Assembly: GCA_035505915.1 (NCBI GenBank)
Contig: DATJQI010000028.1
Location: 27,444 to 91,443, forward strand
DNA length: 64,000 bases
Direction of reading: 5' to 3'
Origin: 40CM-2-70-7 sp035505915
GTDB taxonomy: Bacteria > Gemmatimonadota > Gemmatimonadetes > Gemmatimonadales > GWC2-71-9
Part shown: one piece after another, positions 1 through 6,899 of the stretch
Numbering within the stretch: the stretch's first letter is position 1
How the letters are laid out: every line of letters begins with the position of its first letter
Translations under genes and position numbers: made by a program
Notes under the pieces: model-generated
Database searches by the model: none
What the model was told of the DNA's origin: nothing
Seen by the model: the letters and a program-made list of their open reading frames with translations, nothing else

Positions 1-909
1 CGGAATGGTGAGCTCGAGGTGGTCCTGGTGCGCCTTCTTCCGGAGGATGGCGATCCGGTGCTCCAAGTCGGGCGTGCCGATGTCGGCCACCATGCCCCAC
101 TCGAAGCGCGAGACCAGCCGGTCTTCGAGGCCGGGGATTTCCTTGGGCGGCCGGTCGGAGGTCAGGACGATCTGCTTCCGGCCTTCGAAGAGCGCGTTGA
201 AGGTGTGGAAGAACTCGTCCTGGGTCATTTCCTTGCCTTCGAGGAAATGCACGTCGTCCACCAGGAGGAGATCGATCTCGCTGCGGTACCGGCGCCGGAA
301 CTCCGGCATGGTCCGCGCCTGGATGCTCTCGATCACGTCGTTGATGAACTGCTCGGCGCCGACGTACAACAGGCGCGTCGACGGATTCCGGGACACCACG
401 GCGTGGGCGATCGCCTGCATCAGGTGGGTCTTGCCCAGACCGGTGGCGCCGTAGATGAAAAACGGGTTGTAGGTGAGTCCGGGCGCTTCCACCACGGCGT
501 GCGCGGCCGCGGACGCGAGCTCGTTCGACTTGCCGACGACGAAGCTCTCGAAGGTGTAGCGCTCGTTGAGGGGCTGGTTGTTGGACGGCCGCTCGGCGAC
601 CGCGGCCGGGCTCTCGCGCCCCGCGACGAAGAAGTCCATCTGGGGACGCTGCTGCCGCTCGTCCTGGACCTTGAAGACCACCGTGGTGGGATGTCCCAGG
701 ACGCGCTCGGCGGCCCGGGCCAACAGCCCGGCGTGCTTGGATTCGTTCCACTCCACGGCGAACTGATCGGGGGCGCCGACGATCAGGCGTCCCTCGTCGA
801 ACGCAATCGGCTCCGCGGGTTCGAGCCAGGTGCGGACGATCGAGTCGGGCAGTTCCCGTCGCGCCTCATCGAGGAGGCGCTTCCACGCTTCTTTGGCTGA
901 CTGCTCCAT
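1..909 (-). CDS. dnaA: chromosomal replication initiator DnaA (C-terminal part cut by window edge)
   Basis: DnaA binds DnaA boxes at oriC and melts the origin. Reading the minus strand from the ATG at 907-909 gives 303 residues before the window ends. Domain I is followed by a linker and then the AAA+ domain, with Walker A GATGLGKTH near residue 154 and Walker B LLLVDDVHF near residue 214. The sensor region LTSDRPP is also visible. Missing beyond the edge are the rest of AAA+ and the DNA-binding domain IV, about 150 residues in typical family members. The gene diverges from rpmH, and a DnaA-box match lies in the 127-base gap between them, so autoregulation is plausible. No clear Shine-Dalgarno is seen before the start; a -10-like TATCAA lies five bases upstream of the ATG, so the message may be leaderless. 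Identity is certain; the upstream control is inferred. Confidence 0.97.
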   Translation of the reverse strand, partial: MEQSAKEAWKRLLDEARRELPDSIVRTWLEPAEPIAFDEGRLIVGAPDQFAVEWNESKHAGLLARAAERVLGHPTTVVFKVQDERQQRPQMDFFVAGRESPAAVAERPSNNQPLNERYTFESFVVGKSNELASAAAHAVVEAPGLTYNPFFIYGATGLGKTHLMQAIAHAVVSRNPSTRLLYVGAEQFINDVIESIQARTMPEFRRRYRSEIDLLLVDDVHFLEGKEMTQDEFFHTFNALFEGRKQIVLTSDRPPKEIPGLEDRLVSRFEWGMVADIGTPDLEHRIAILRKKAHQDHLELTIP

Positions 910-914
910 CACGA

Positions 915-941
915 TTGATAAAATTGGTGGGAGGTCTGCAA
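915..941 (-). promoter_or_regulatory. possible dnaA promoter with almost no leader
   Basis: On the minus strand TTGCAG (941-936) and TATCAA (920-915) are separated by 15 bases, and the dnaA ATG begins five bases after the second hexamer. The spacing is short for a sigma-70 promoter, so this is a weak call. It does agree with several other genes here that have a -10-like box right before the start codon and no ribosome binding site. Confidence 0.33.
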
Positions 942-966
942 GGGCGGCCCGAAAGTACGGGCGCTA

Positions 967-975
967 TGTGGAAAA
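967..975 (-). promoter_or_regulatory. DnaA box (TTTTCCACA on the minus strand)
   Basis: TGTGGAAAA on the plus strand is TTTTCCACA on the minus strand, which fits the consensus TTWTNCACA. It lies between dnaA and rpmH, where such boxes are commonly used for DnaA autoregulation or origin function. Only this single good match was found in the gap, so this short spacer alone does not look like a complete origin. Confidence 0.6.
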
Positions 976-983
976 GTCAACCA

Positions 984-1013
984 TTGACCGGGCTCGCGCG
1001 CCCCGTGTAATTT
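984..1013 (+). promoter_or_regulatory. probable sigma-70-like promoter of the rpmH operon
   Basis: TTGACC at 984-989 is followed by the AT-rich TGTAATTT at 1006-1013. Depending on register the spacer is 16-18 bases. It is the only AT-rich element in the gap and lies about 25 bases before the rpmH start, which has its own Shine-Dalgarno (TGAGG at 1027-1031). Confidence 0.5.
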
Positions 1014-1036
1014 TTGCGCCCTTACGTGAGGTCACC

Positions 1037-1198
1037 ATGGGTCCGACATACCGGCCGCGAAATCGTCGCCGCGTCAATAAGCACGGGTTCCGCACCCGGA
1101 TGAAAGACAAATGGGGCCGCGCGGTGCTGTCCCGCCGCCGGAAAAAGGGACGCAAGCGGCTCACCATCCGCATCGCGTCGAAGCACCGGAGCCGGTAA
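1037..1198 (+). CDS. rpmH: 50S ribosomal protein bL34
   Basis: This 53-residue, very basic protein sits in the large ribosomal subunit. The start motif YRPRNRRRVNKHGFRTRM and the end motif RRRKKGRKRLTI are diagnostic for bL34. It is slightly longer than the usual 44-46 residues because of a short basic C-terminal tail (RIASKHRSR). The ATG is preceded by TGAGG five bases upstream. It is the first gene of the rpmH-rnpA-yidD-yidC-mnmE cluster found next to dnaA in many bacteria; rnpA follows in the same reading frame after 30 bases. Confidence 0.97.
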   Translation: MGPTYRPRNRRRVNKHGFRTRMKDKWGRAVLSRRRKKGRKRLTIRIASKHRSR

Positions 1199-1228
1199 AC
1201 GAACGAGCGGCATCCGCGCCGCGCCCGG

Positions 1229-1534
1229 TTGGGGCGCGGCCCGGACCTCCAGGCCTGCTTGACCCGGGGCAGGCGCGTCCGGCTGCCACACCTCGATCTC
1301 GCGTGGCTCCCCCATCCCGGCGTCTCCCGCAGCGGCATCATCGTTCCCCTCTACCAGCGCAGCGCGGTGCAGCGCAATCGGTTGCGTCGCCGCATCCGGG
1401 AGATCCTCCGCCGCGAAACCCTGCGGCTCGTGCCGTCCGTAGATCTCGTGGTGCGGGCCCGGCGGGAGGCGTACGACGCTTCGTTCGCCGTGCTGAAAGC
1501 AGAGCTTGCGGACGGCGCGGCGAAGATCAAATGA
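1229..1534 (+). CDS. rnpA: ribonuclease P protein component
   Basis: This is the protein subunit of RNase P, which assists the catalytic RNA in removing 5' leaders from tRNA precursors. The 101-residue product carries the RNA-binding signature AVQRNRLRRRIREILR in the middle and a typical N-terminal stretch LTRGRRVRLPHL. No ATG or GTG exists between the rpmH stop and the conserved N-terminus; TTG at 1229 is the only usable start in that interval. The stop overlaps the start of yidD in ATGA (1531-1534), so translation of the two is probably coupled. Confidence 0.9.
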   Translation: MGRGPDLQACLTRGRRVRLPHLDLAWLPHPGVSRSGIIVPLYQRSAVQRNRLRRRIREILRRETLRLVPSVDLVVRARREAYDASFAVLKAELADGAAKIK

Positions 1535-1758
1535 GCATACTTCGCCTGCCTCGGCTCCTGGTGATGGAGCTGATCCGCATCTACCAACTGACGCTGTCGC
1601 ATCTGGTGTTCACGCAGTGTCGCTTCACTCCGACCTGCTCCCGTTACACTTATGAGGCTGTGGAGCGGTACGGCGCGATTCGGGGCTCCTGGCTCGGAGT
1701 GCGCCGAATCCTCAGGTGCCATCCGTTTCACCCCGGTGGCTACGATCCGGTGCCGTAG
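1531..1758 (+). CDS. yidD: membrane protein insertion efficiency factor YidD
   Basis: This 75-residue protein has the family signature CRFTPTCSRYTYEAVERYG, with paired cysteines, and the end motif RRILRCHPFHPGGYDPVP. YidD is a membrane-associated helper of YidC-dependent insertion of inner-membrane proteins. Its ATG overlaps the rnpA stop by four bases, and yidC begins 25 bases after its stop, the standard order of this cluster. Confidence 0.93.
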   Translation: MSILRLPRLLVMELIRIYQLTLSHLVFTQCRFTPTCSRYTYEAVERYGAIRGSWLGVRRILRCHPFHPGGYDPVP

Positions 1759-1783
1759 GGCACCCTCAGGCTGAAGGGCTCTC

Positions 1784-3487
1784 GTGGATCGACGATTCGT
1801 TCTTGCGCTCGGCCTCATGGTCCTGGTGATGGTGCTGCCCAGCATCATCTGGCCGGGGAAGCCGGTCAGCCGGCTAGGCGGTCAGCCGGACAGTCTATCC
1901 CGTGCCACCGCCGGCCTCGACTCCACGCATATGGACACGCAGACGGTCGTGGCCCCTCCGCGTGCACCAGCCCCTCAACCGGTCAACCGACAGAAGACCG
2001 TGCCCGCGGAGACGGTGTGGGTGACCACGCCGCTTTACCGGCTGGGACTGAGCACGCGGGGCGCCACGATCGTGTCGGCCGAGCTCTCCCACTATCGGTC
2101 GTACGCGGCCGGGGATTCCGGCACCCGGGCGCAGCTGGTGCCGGCGGGGCGGGAGTTCCTGGCGCAGCGGATCGTGGTCGGGGCGGACACGCTGGCCCTG
2201 TCGGATCTGACGTTCACGCCGTCCGCCAAGGTGGTGAGCGTGGCCGGCGACTCGGCGGGACTGACCTTCACGACGACCCGCGGGCCCTCGACCCTGTCCC
2301 TCACGTACCTGTTCCGGTCCGACGGCTACGGCATCGGCGTCCGGGGCCGGATCACTTCGCTTCCCGCCGGCGGCGCGCAGCTGCTCGTGGGGCTCGGGGA
2401 CGGGCTCAAGAACACCGAGGCCGATTCCATCGCCTCGTTCCGCGACTACGCGGTGGTGACCAAGGCGACGAAGACCGAGAAGCAGCTGTTTGCGTCCACG
2501 AAGCCGGGGGAGCGGACGGTGCTGGACGGCCCGTTCGAATGGGCCGGCGTGAAGTCGAAGTACTTCCTGTTCGCGGCCCTGGCGCTCGAGGCCAATCAGC
2601 CGCAGTTCGGCGGCGTGGTGGCGGTGGGGGGCCCCCGCCCGGACTCGGGACGCTCCTTGTTCGGCGGCAAGTACGGGATCGCGACGCGGACGTCGGTGGC
2701 GTTGACGCTCCCGACGCCCCCCTCCGGCGAGTTCCACTACGACTTGTACCTCGGCCCCCTGGAGCACCGGCGCCTGGCCGCGATGGGCCACGACCTGGAC
2801 GACGCCAATCCCTACGGATGGGCGGTCTTCCGGCCCATCATCCGGCCGGTGTCGATCGTGGTGGTGAACGTGCTGCTCTGGACGCACGCCCATCTCGGCG
2901 TGGCGTACGGCTGGGTCCTGATCTTCTTCGGGATTCTGATCCGCCTGGTCCTGTGGCCGCTGAACTCGCGGGCGATGGCGTCGCAGATGCGGATGCAGGC
3001 CGTGGCGCCCATCCTGAAGGAGATTCAGACCAAGTACAAGAACGACCCCGAGCGATCGCAGAAGGAGACGTTGAAGGTGTATCGGGAGCACAACGTCAAT
3101 CCGCTCGGCGGGTGCCTGCCGATGCTGCTCCCCTGGCCCGTGCTCCTGGCGCTGTACTTCGTGTTCCAGTACACCATCGAGCTCCGGGGCTCGCCGTTCC
3201 TCTGGCTGCCCGACCTCTCGCGGTTCGACCCCTTCTACATCCTGCCGGTGGTGATGGGCGTGTCGATGTTCGTGCTGTCCAAAGTGGGGCAGCGCGGCCT
3301 GCCGCCCAATCCGCAGACGGCGACGATGCTCTATATGATGCCCGCGATGATGACCTTCATCTTCCTGAAGCTCTCGTCGGGGCTGAATCTCTATTACTTG
3401 GTGTCGAACCTGGTCAGCATCCCGCAGCAGTGGATGCTCTCGCAGAAGCGCCTGCGGGACCAGGGGAAACGCGCCGGCGGCACCTGA
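1784..3487 (+). CDS. yidC: membrane protein insertase YidC
   Basis: YidC is the inner-membrane insertase that acts with or without SecYEG. The 567-residue protein has an N-terminal membrane anchor (about residues 5-24), a large periplasmic beta domain (about 70-340), and the conserved insertase core from about residue 375. The core includes the groove arginine context FFGILIRLVLWPLNSRAM, the coiled cytoplasmic loop with ILKEIQTKYKNDPE, NPLGGCLPMLL, and a final helix NLYYLVSNLVSIPQQW. The start is a GTG in a good register after yidD. Directly after the anchor, residues 27-37 are encoded by four tandem 8-bp units (1862-1893), a repeat described separately. Confidence 0.97.
   Translation: MDRRFVLALGLMVLVMVLPSIIWPGKPVSRLGGQPDSLSRATAGLDSTHMDTQTVVAPPRAPAPQPVNRQKTVPAETVWVTTPLYRLGLSTRGATIVSAELSHYRSYAAGDSGTRAQLVPAGREFLAQRIVVGADTLALSDLTFTPSAKVVSVAGDSAGLTFTTTRGPSTLSLTYLFRSDGYGIGVRGRITSLPAGGAQLLVGLGDGLKNTEADSIASFRDYAVVTKATKTEKQLFASTKPGERTVLDGPFEWAGVKSKYFLFAALALEANQPQFGGVVAVGGPRPDSGRSLFGGKYGIATRTSVALTLPTPPSGEFHYDLYLGPLEHRRLAAMGHDLDDANPYGWAVFRPIIRPVSIVVVNVLLWTHAHLGVAYGWVLIFFGILIRLVLWPLNSRAMASQMRMQAVAPILKEIQTKYKNDPERSQKETLKVYREHNVNPLGGCLPMLLPWPVLLALYFVFQYTIELRGSPFLWLPDLSRFDPFYILPVVMGVSMFVLSKVGQRGLPPNPQTATMLYMMPAMMTFIFLKLSSGLNLYYLVSNLVSIPQQWMLSQKRLRDQGKRAGGT
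1862..1893 (-). repeat. four tandem octamers of the CTRNSCGN family inside yidC
   Basis: On the plus strand the units are CCGGTCAG, CCGGCTAG, GCGGTCAG and CCGGACAG, directly adjacent. Read on the minus strand they are CTGACCGG, CTAGCCGG, CTGACCGC and CTGTCCGG, matching CTRNSCGN. They encode part of the flexible periplasmic linker of YidC. Related arrays occur in mnmE and in the SPOR gene. Confidence 0.6.
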
Positions 3488-3497
3488 CGATCGCCTG

Positions 3498-4829
3498 ATG
3501 CTGTCCGATCCGATCGTCGCGCTGGCCACTCCGCCCGGACGATCGGCGGTGGCCCTGCTCCGGCTCTCCGGCCGGGGCGTCTTCGCGATCGCCCGGCGCA
3601 CCCTCTCTCCCTGGCGTCCCGATCCGCCACGCACCGTCTTCCGAGCCCGGCTGTCCGCTCCCGACGGCGCCCCGATCGACGACGTCCTCGCGGTCGCGTT
3701 CCCGGGTCCCCATTCCTACACGGGCGAGGACGTCGTCGAGATCTCGACGCACGGCGGCCTCGTCACGCCGGCCGAGGCGATGGCCGCGCTGACGGCGGCC
3801 GGGGCGCGGCCCGCGGAGGCGGGCGAGTTCACCCGGCGGGCGGTCCTCAACGGCAAGATGGACCTGCTCCAGGCGGAGGCGACCGCCGACCTGATCGACG
3901 CGGGGGCGCCGGCTCAGCGGCGCCGCGCGCTCTCCCAGCTCGACCGGGGCCTCTCCCGGCGCCTCGAGTCCCTGCGCGGCCAGATCCTCGAGCTCGAAGG
4001 GCTCACCGCCTACGAGATCGACTTCCCCGAGGAGGATGACGGGCCGGTGCCTCCGGAGCGCGTCGTCGCGGCCTGGGGGGGAGTCCGCGAGGGCGTGGCG
4101 GAGCTCCTGGGGACGGCCGGGGAGGGGGAGCGGCTCCGGGAAGGGGCCTTGCTCGTCATCGCGGGGCCGCCCAACGCCGGGAAATCCACGCTGTTCAACG
4201 CGCTGCTCGGCTCCGAGCGTGCCATCGTCACCGAGGTTCCCGGGACCACCCGCGACGCCATCGAGGCGCCGGCGGTCATCGCGGGATTCCCGTTCCGCCT
4301 GGTGGATACCGCGGGCCTGCGGGACACCGAGGACCGCATCGAGAAGCTCGGGATCGAGGTGAGCCGGAAGTATCTCGGCGCGGCGGATCTGGTTCTGTAT
4401 TGTGACGAGGGAGGGGGGAGGGGGGAGCCGTCACAGGCACTGCAAAGCGGACTCAGCGCGCCGGTCGTCGTGGTGCAAACCAAGTCGGATCTCACTAACC
4501 GACTGACAACTAACCGCCTAACCGTCTCCGCCGTCACCGGTGCCGGCCTCGCCGACCTGAAGCAGGAGCTCGCCCGGGTCGCGTTCGGCAAGCTGATCGC
4601 GCTGGGCGACGTCGAGCCGGTGGTGACGCGGGCGCGGCACCGGCAGGCGCTCGAGACGGCGCTCCGGGAGCTCGATCTCTTCAAAGAGGCGAGGGACGGG
4701 GGAGTGGAGGCGGTGGCGGCGGCGACGCATCTCCGGGCCGCCACTCTGGCGCTCGACGCGCTGATCGGTGCCGTCACTCCGGACGACGTGCTGGACCGGG
4801 TGTTCTCGAGCTTCTGCGTGGGGAAGTAG
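3498..4829 (+). CDS. mnmE: tRNA uridine-5-carboxymethylaminomethyl GTPase MnmE
   Basis: MnmE, with MnmG, modifies the wobble uridine of several tRNAs. The 443-residue protein has the N-terminal tetrahydrofolate-binding domain (IVALATPPGRSAVALLRLSG), the helical domain, an inserted G domain, and the conserved C-terminal FCVGK with its catalytic cysteine. In the G domain G1 is GPPNAGKST (near 222), G2 is GTTRDA, G3 is DTAGL (near 270) and G4 is TKSD (near 328). Two simple repeats fall between and after G3 and G4. A G-rich heptad run encodes GGGRGEP, and CTAACCG units encode LTNRLTTNRLTV. All G motifs remain intact, so function is expected. The stop lies one base from the convergent stop of phhB. 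Confidence 0.97.
   Translation: MLSDPIVALATPPGRSAVALLRLSGRGVFAIARRTLSPWRPDPPRTVFRARLSAPDGAPIDDVLAVAFPGPHSYTGEDVVEISTHGGLVTPAEAMAALTAAGARPAEAGEFTRRAVLNGKMDLLQAEATADLIDAGAPAQRRRALSQLDRGLSRRLESLRGQILELEGLTAYEIDFPEEDDGPVPPERVVAAWGGVREGVAELLGTAGEGERLREGALLVIAGPPNAGKSTLFNALLGSERAIVTEVPGTTRDAIEAPAVIAGFPFRLVDTAGLRDTEDRIEKLGIEVSRKYLGAADLVLYCDEGGGRGEPSQALQSGLSAPVVVVQTKSDLTNRLTTNRLTVSAVTGAGLADLKQELARVAFGKLIALGDVEPVVTRARHRQALETALRELDLFKEARDGGVEAVAAATHLRAATLALDALIGAVTPDDVLDRVFSSFCVGK
4407..4427 (+). repeat. three G-rich heptads inside mnmE
   Basis: GAGGGAG, GGGGGAG and GGGGGAG are directly adjacent and encode a Gly-rich loop between motifs G3 and G4 of the MnmE GTPase domain. The run has the same 7-bp period as the intergenic GGAANNN hairpins in this window, but no pairing second arm is found nearby. 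Confidence 0.55.
4495..4524 (+). repeat. CTAACCGN octamer repeats inside mnmE
   Basis: CTAACCG occurs at 4495, 4510 and 4518, with a decayed 7-base unit (CTGACAA) between the first and second. The units fit CTRNSCGN. They encode LTNRLTTNRLTV just after the G4 motif. The codons used are clearly more AT-rich than the surrounding gene. Confidence 0.6.
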
Positions 4830-4830
4830 C

Positions 4831-5181
4831 CTAGCTCCCCGATACGAACTTCTTCGGCGTTCCCCGGAAGGCGCTTCCCGCGGGCGGGCGCCAGAGCGCC
4901 GCCCGCTCGAACAGCGCGGCCAGCTCGAAATCCTTTTCCGTGATGCCGCCGGCCGAGTGGGTGTTCAGGGCGACGTCCACGCTGCCCCAATGCACGCCCA
5001 GATCCGGATGGTGATCGGCCGACTCGGCGTAGAAGCCGATGGCGTTCACCAGCATCAGGGTGGTGGGCCAGCCGTCGGTCCGGTACTGCCGCCGGATGGC
5101 GCCCCCCTCGTGCCGCCAGCCGGGCAGGGCCTTGAGCTTCTCCGCGATCTGCGCGTCGGTGAGCGCCGTTTCCTTCGCCAT
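4831..5181 (-). CDS. phhB: pterin-4a-carbinolamine dehydratase
   Basis: The enzyme dehydrates 4a-hydroxytetrahydrobiopterin-type products, recycling the cofactor of aromatic amino acid hydroxylases. The 116-residue protein is of typical length. It has the family signature SADHHPDLGVHWGSVDVAL followed by NTHSAGGITEKDFELA, which includes the histidine triad region. It is the last gene of the long minus-strand block, nine bases after a pterin synthase-family gene, which supports a shared pterin role. Its TAG stop is one base from the convergent mnmE stop. No phenylalanine hydroxylase is visible in the window. Confidence 0.93.
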   Translation of the reverse strand: MAKETALTDAQIAEKLKALPGWRHEGGAIRRQYRTDGWPTTLMLVNAIGFYAESADHHPDLGVHWGSVDVALNTHSAGGITEKDFELAALFERAALWRPPAGSAFRGTPKKFVSGS

Positions 5182-5190
5182 CGATCCTCC

Positions 5191-5682
5191 CTAGGCCACC
5201 GTCATGCGGTAAGTCGCCGATTGGCCGAAGTTCTCCTCCACTTCGAGCTCGAGCGAGGTGAGCGTCTTGGCCCCCGCGTCCTTCAGCTCCCGCGCCAGCC
5301 GGCCCGCCAAGAGCGTCGCCAGCATCTCGACCGTGGTGTTGGGAATCGGGAGCAGCACGCAGTCCTTCTCCGGAAAGACGTACCGGGGCTTCTGCTCGTA
5401 CGCCACGTGCACCGAGCCGTCCCGCGGGGTGACCTGAAGCCGGGGGTTCTCGAGCGGGAGCAGCACTTTGTGGTCGAGCTCCGCGGTCAGCTTCCGCATG
5501 ATCTTTTTCACCGCCGAGAAGTCCACGACGTACCAGCTCTCGGGGTCGAGCGTGCCGTCGAGGACGACGGCGGCCCGGTAGTTGTGGCCGTGAAGCGTTT
5601 CGCAGCGATGTCCGGCGAACGTGATGAAGTGGGCGGCGGCGAAGTTGAGATCTTCCTTCGCGACGTGGATGCGGTAGGTCAT
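5191..5682 (-). CDS. 6-pyruvoyl-tetrahydropterin synthase / QueD family protein
   Basis: Members convert 7,8-dihydroneopterin triphosphate to 6-pyruvoyl-tetrahydropterin or to 6-carboxytetrahydropterin (queuosine route). The 163-residue protein has the zinc ligands H18, H31 and H33 and the catalytic cysteine C27 in CETLHGHNY, so it looks active. A conserved glutamate lies in the C-terminal LELEVEENFGQ. It lies nine bases upstream of pterin-4a-carbinolamine dehydratase and no queuosine genes are near, so I lean to a tetrahydropterin role, but QueD cannot be excluded. The start ATG has no good Shine-Dalgarno; CATAAT lies six bases upstream. Confidence 0.85.
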   Translation of the reverse strand: MTYRIHVAKEDLNFAAAHFITFAGHRCETLHGHNYRAAVVLDGTLDPESWYVVDFSAVKKIMRKLTAELDHKVLLPLENPRLQVTPRDGSVHVAYEQKPRYVFPEKDCVLLPIPNTTVEMLATLLAGRLARELKDAGAKTLTSLELEVEENFGQSATYRMTVA

Positions 5683-5689
5683 GCCCTAA

Positions 5690-5899
5690 TTATGCCTCGG
5701 GTGGCGCCTCCTGTCCCGTGGCCACGCGCCAGACCTCGTCCGCGAGCCACTCCAGGCGCTGCTGGGCGTAGTTCAGCTCCTCGGGCGTCATCTCGCCGGC
5801 CCGGCGCACGATGTTGCGGGTGTGCTCGATCAGCTCGTCCAGGACCTCCCGGAGCGGGCGGTTGGAGCGGCGCTCCTGCGTGGCCCGCTTGGGGGTCAC
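5690..5899 (-). CDS. small helical protein of unknown function
   Basis: This 69-residue ORF starts at a GTG that overlaps the stop of the upstream zinc-protease-like gene in GTGA (5896-5899). The N-terminus is very basic (TPKRATQERRSNRPLREV). The rest is predicted to be an amphipathic helical pair rich in E, L, R and W. No family is recognised. The tight coupling to the gene before it, and seven bases to the pterin synthase after it, support that it is a real gene. It could be a small partner or regulator of a neighbour, but nothing in the sequence shows which. Confidence 0.55.
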   Translation of the reverse strand: MTPKRATQERRSNRPLREVLDELIEHTRNIVRRAGEMTPEELNYAQQRLEWLADEVWRVATGQEAPPEA

Positions 5900-6840
5900 G
5901 CGGTCTGCGCTCCCAGGGCCCGCTCCTCCGCGGCCCGGAAGTCGGCGGCGCTCGCGCGCACCGCCGCGGCGATCCCCTGCTCGGCCACGTACCCCTCCAC
6001 CATGCGGGCTCCCAGGTAATAGCCGGCGCGCTCGGGCAGGACCTTCCCGGCCACGAGGCGGGACGTCGGGCTCATGCCTCCGGAAAGATACCGCAGCCGG
6101 AGTCCCAGCCCCGAGGCCTCGAGCTCGGGTGCCGAGGCCCGCCGCAGAAAGGCGTCCAGCTCGCGGAGGCGCCGGTACTGGCGCCGGGTGTAGCCGAAGT
6201 ACTGCCAGGGCTCGAATCCCGGCGTCACGGCCTGGGACGCGGCCACGGCGCACCCTTCGTTGACCAGGAGCTCGTGGAGTGACGCCCGGCTTCCGGTGTC
6301 CCAGTAGTCGTAGTGCCCCCCCGCCTCGGCCACCAGCCGGCGGATCCCCGCCCGGCTCGACGGCGACGTGTAGCGGACGGCGTGGGCGACTTCGTGGGCG
6401 ATCCAGAGCGGCAGGAGGTGCGGCGCGAGGCCCAGGCCCGAGGTCTGAGGGTTGGCGCGGCCGGTGAAGTGCTCGAGACAGACGAACGCGATCCCGCGGC
6501 CTCCCACCACCAGCTCACCGGCGTTCGCCGCGCCGACCCCCACGGTGAGATACAGGTCCACCGGGCAGTCGGCGTCGAGCGCCTCGAGCGAGCGCGACAG
6601 GGCGTCCTCCGCGATCTGGACCACGTCCACGTCCTGCAGGAGGCGCAGCAGGTCGGCGCGGTCGGCGCGCAGGACCCCCAGGATCACGTCGTCGGCGGGC
6701 TTGGAATCCGGATCGAGGACGTAGTTGGTCCAATAGCTCCGGAGAATGGGACGATGGCGTTCGAGGTACTCGTGGTAGGCGCCCCGGGGATCGGGCGCGG
6801 CGGCGGCGGCGAGGAATTCGGGGACCAGGTTTACGAGCAT
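5896..6840 (-). CDS. putative zinc-dependent protease, DUF2268-like
   Basis: The 314-residue protein has a metalloprotease motif HEVAH near residue 155, in LWIAHEVAHAVRY. A downstream glutamate in ELLVNEGCAVAAS fits the third zinc ligand of the gluzincin HEXXH...E arrangement, as in DUF2268 proteins. There is no signal peptide, so it appears cytoplasmic. The substrate is unknown. It is translationally coupled to the small gene after it and follows the GWxTD-type gene by 59 bases. The motif is certain; family assignment is from memory of the pattern. Confidence 0.62.
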   Translation of the reverse strand: MLVNLVPEFLAAAAAPDPRGAYHEYLERHRPILRSYWTNYVLDPDSKPADDVILGVLRADRADLLRLLQDVDVVQIAEDALSRSLEALDADCPVDLYLTVGVGAANAGELVVGGRGIAFVCLEHFTGRANPQTSGLGLAPHLLPLWIAHEVAHAVRYTSPSSRAGIRRLVAEAGGHYDYWDTGSRASLHELLVNEGCAVAASQAVTPGFEPWQYFGYTRRQYRRLRELDAFLRRASAPELEASGLGLRLRYLSGGMSPTSRLVAGKVLPERAGYYLGARMVEGYVAEQGIAAAVRASAADFRAAEERALGAQTA

Positions 6841-6899
6841 TTAGGGCGTTGAAGAGCCGCCCCAATTTGGGAACCCGCTTCCCCGGAAACAAGATCGAG

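Noticed and set aside
19..900. Long plus-strand open frame opposite dnaA
   Set aside because: It is the shadow of dnaA in GC-rich DNA; the minus strand encodes unmistakable DnaA motifs.
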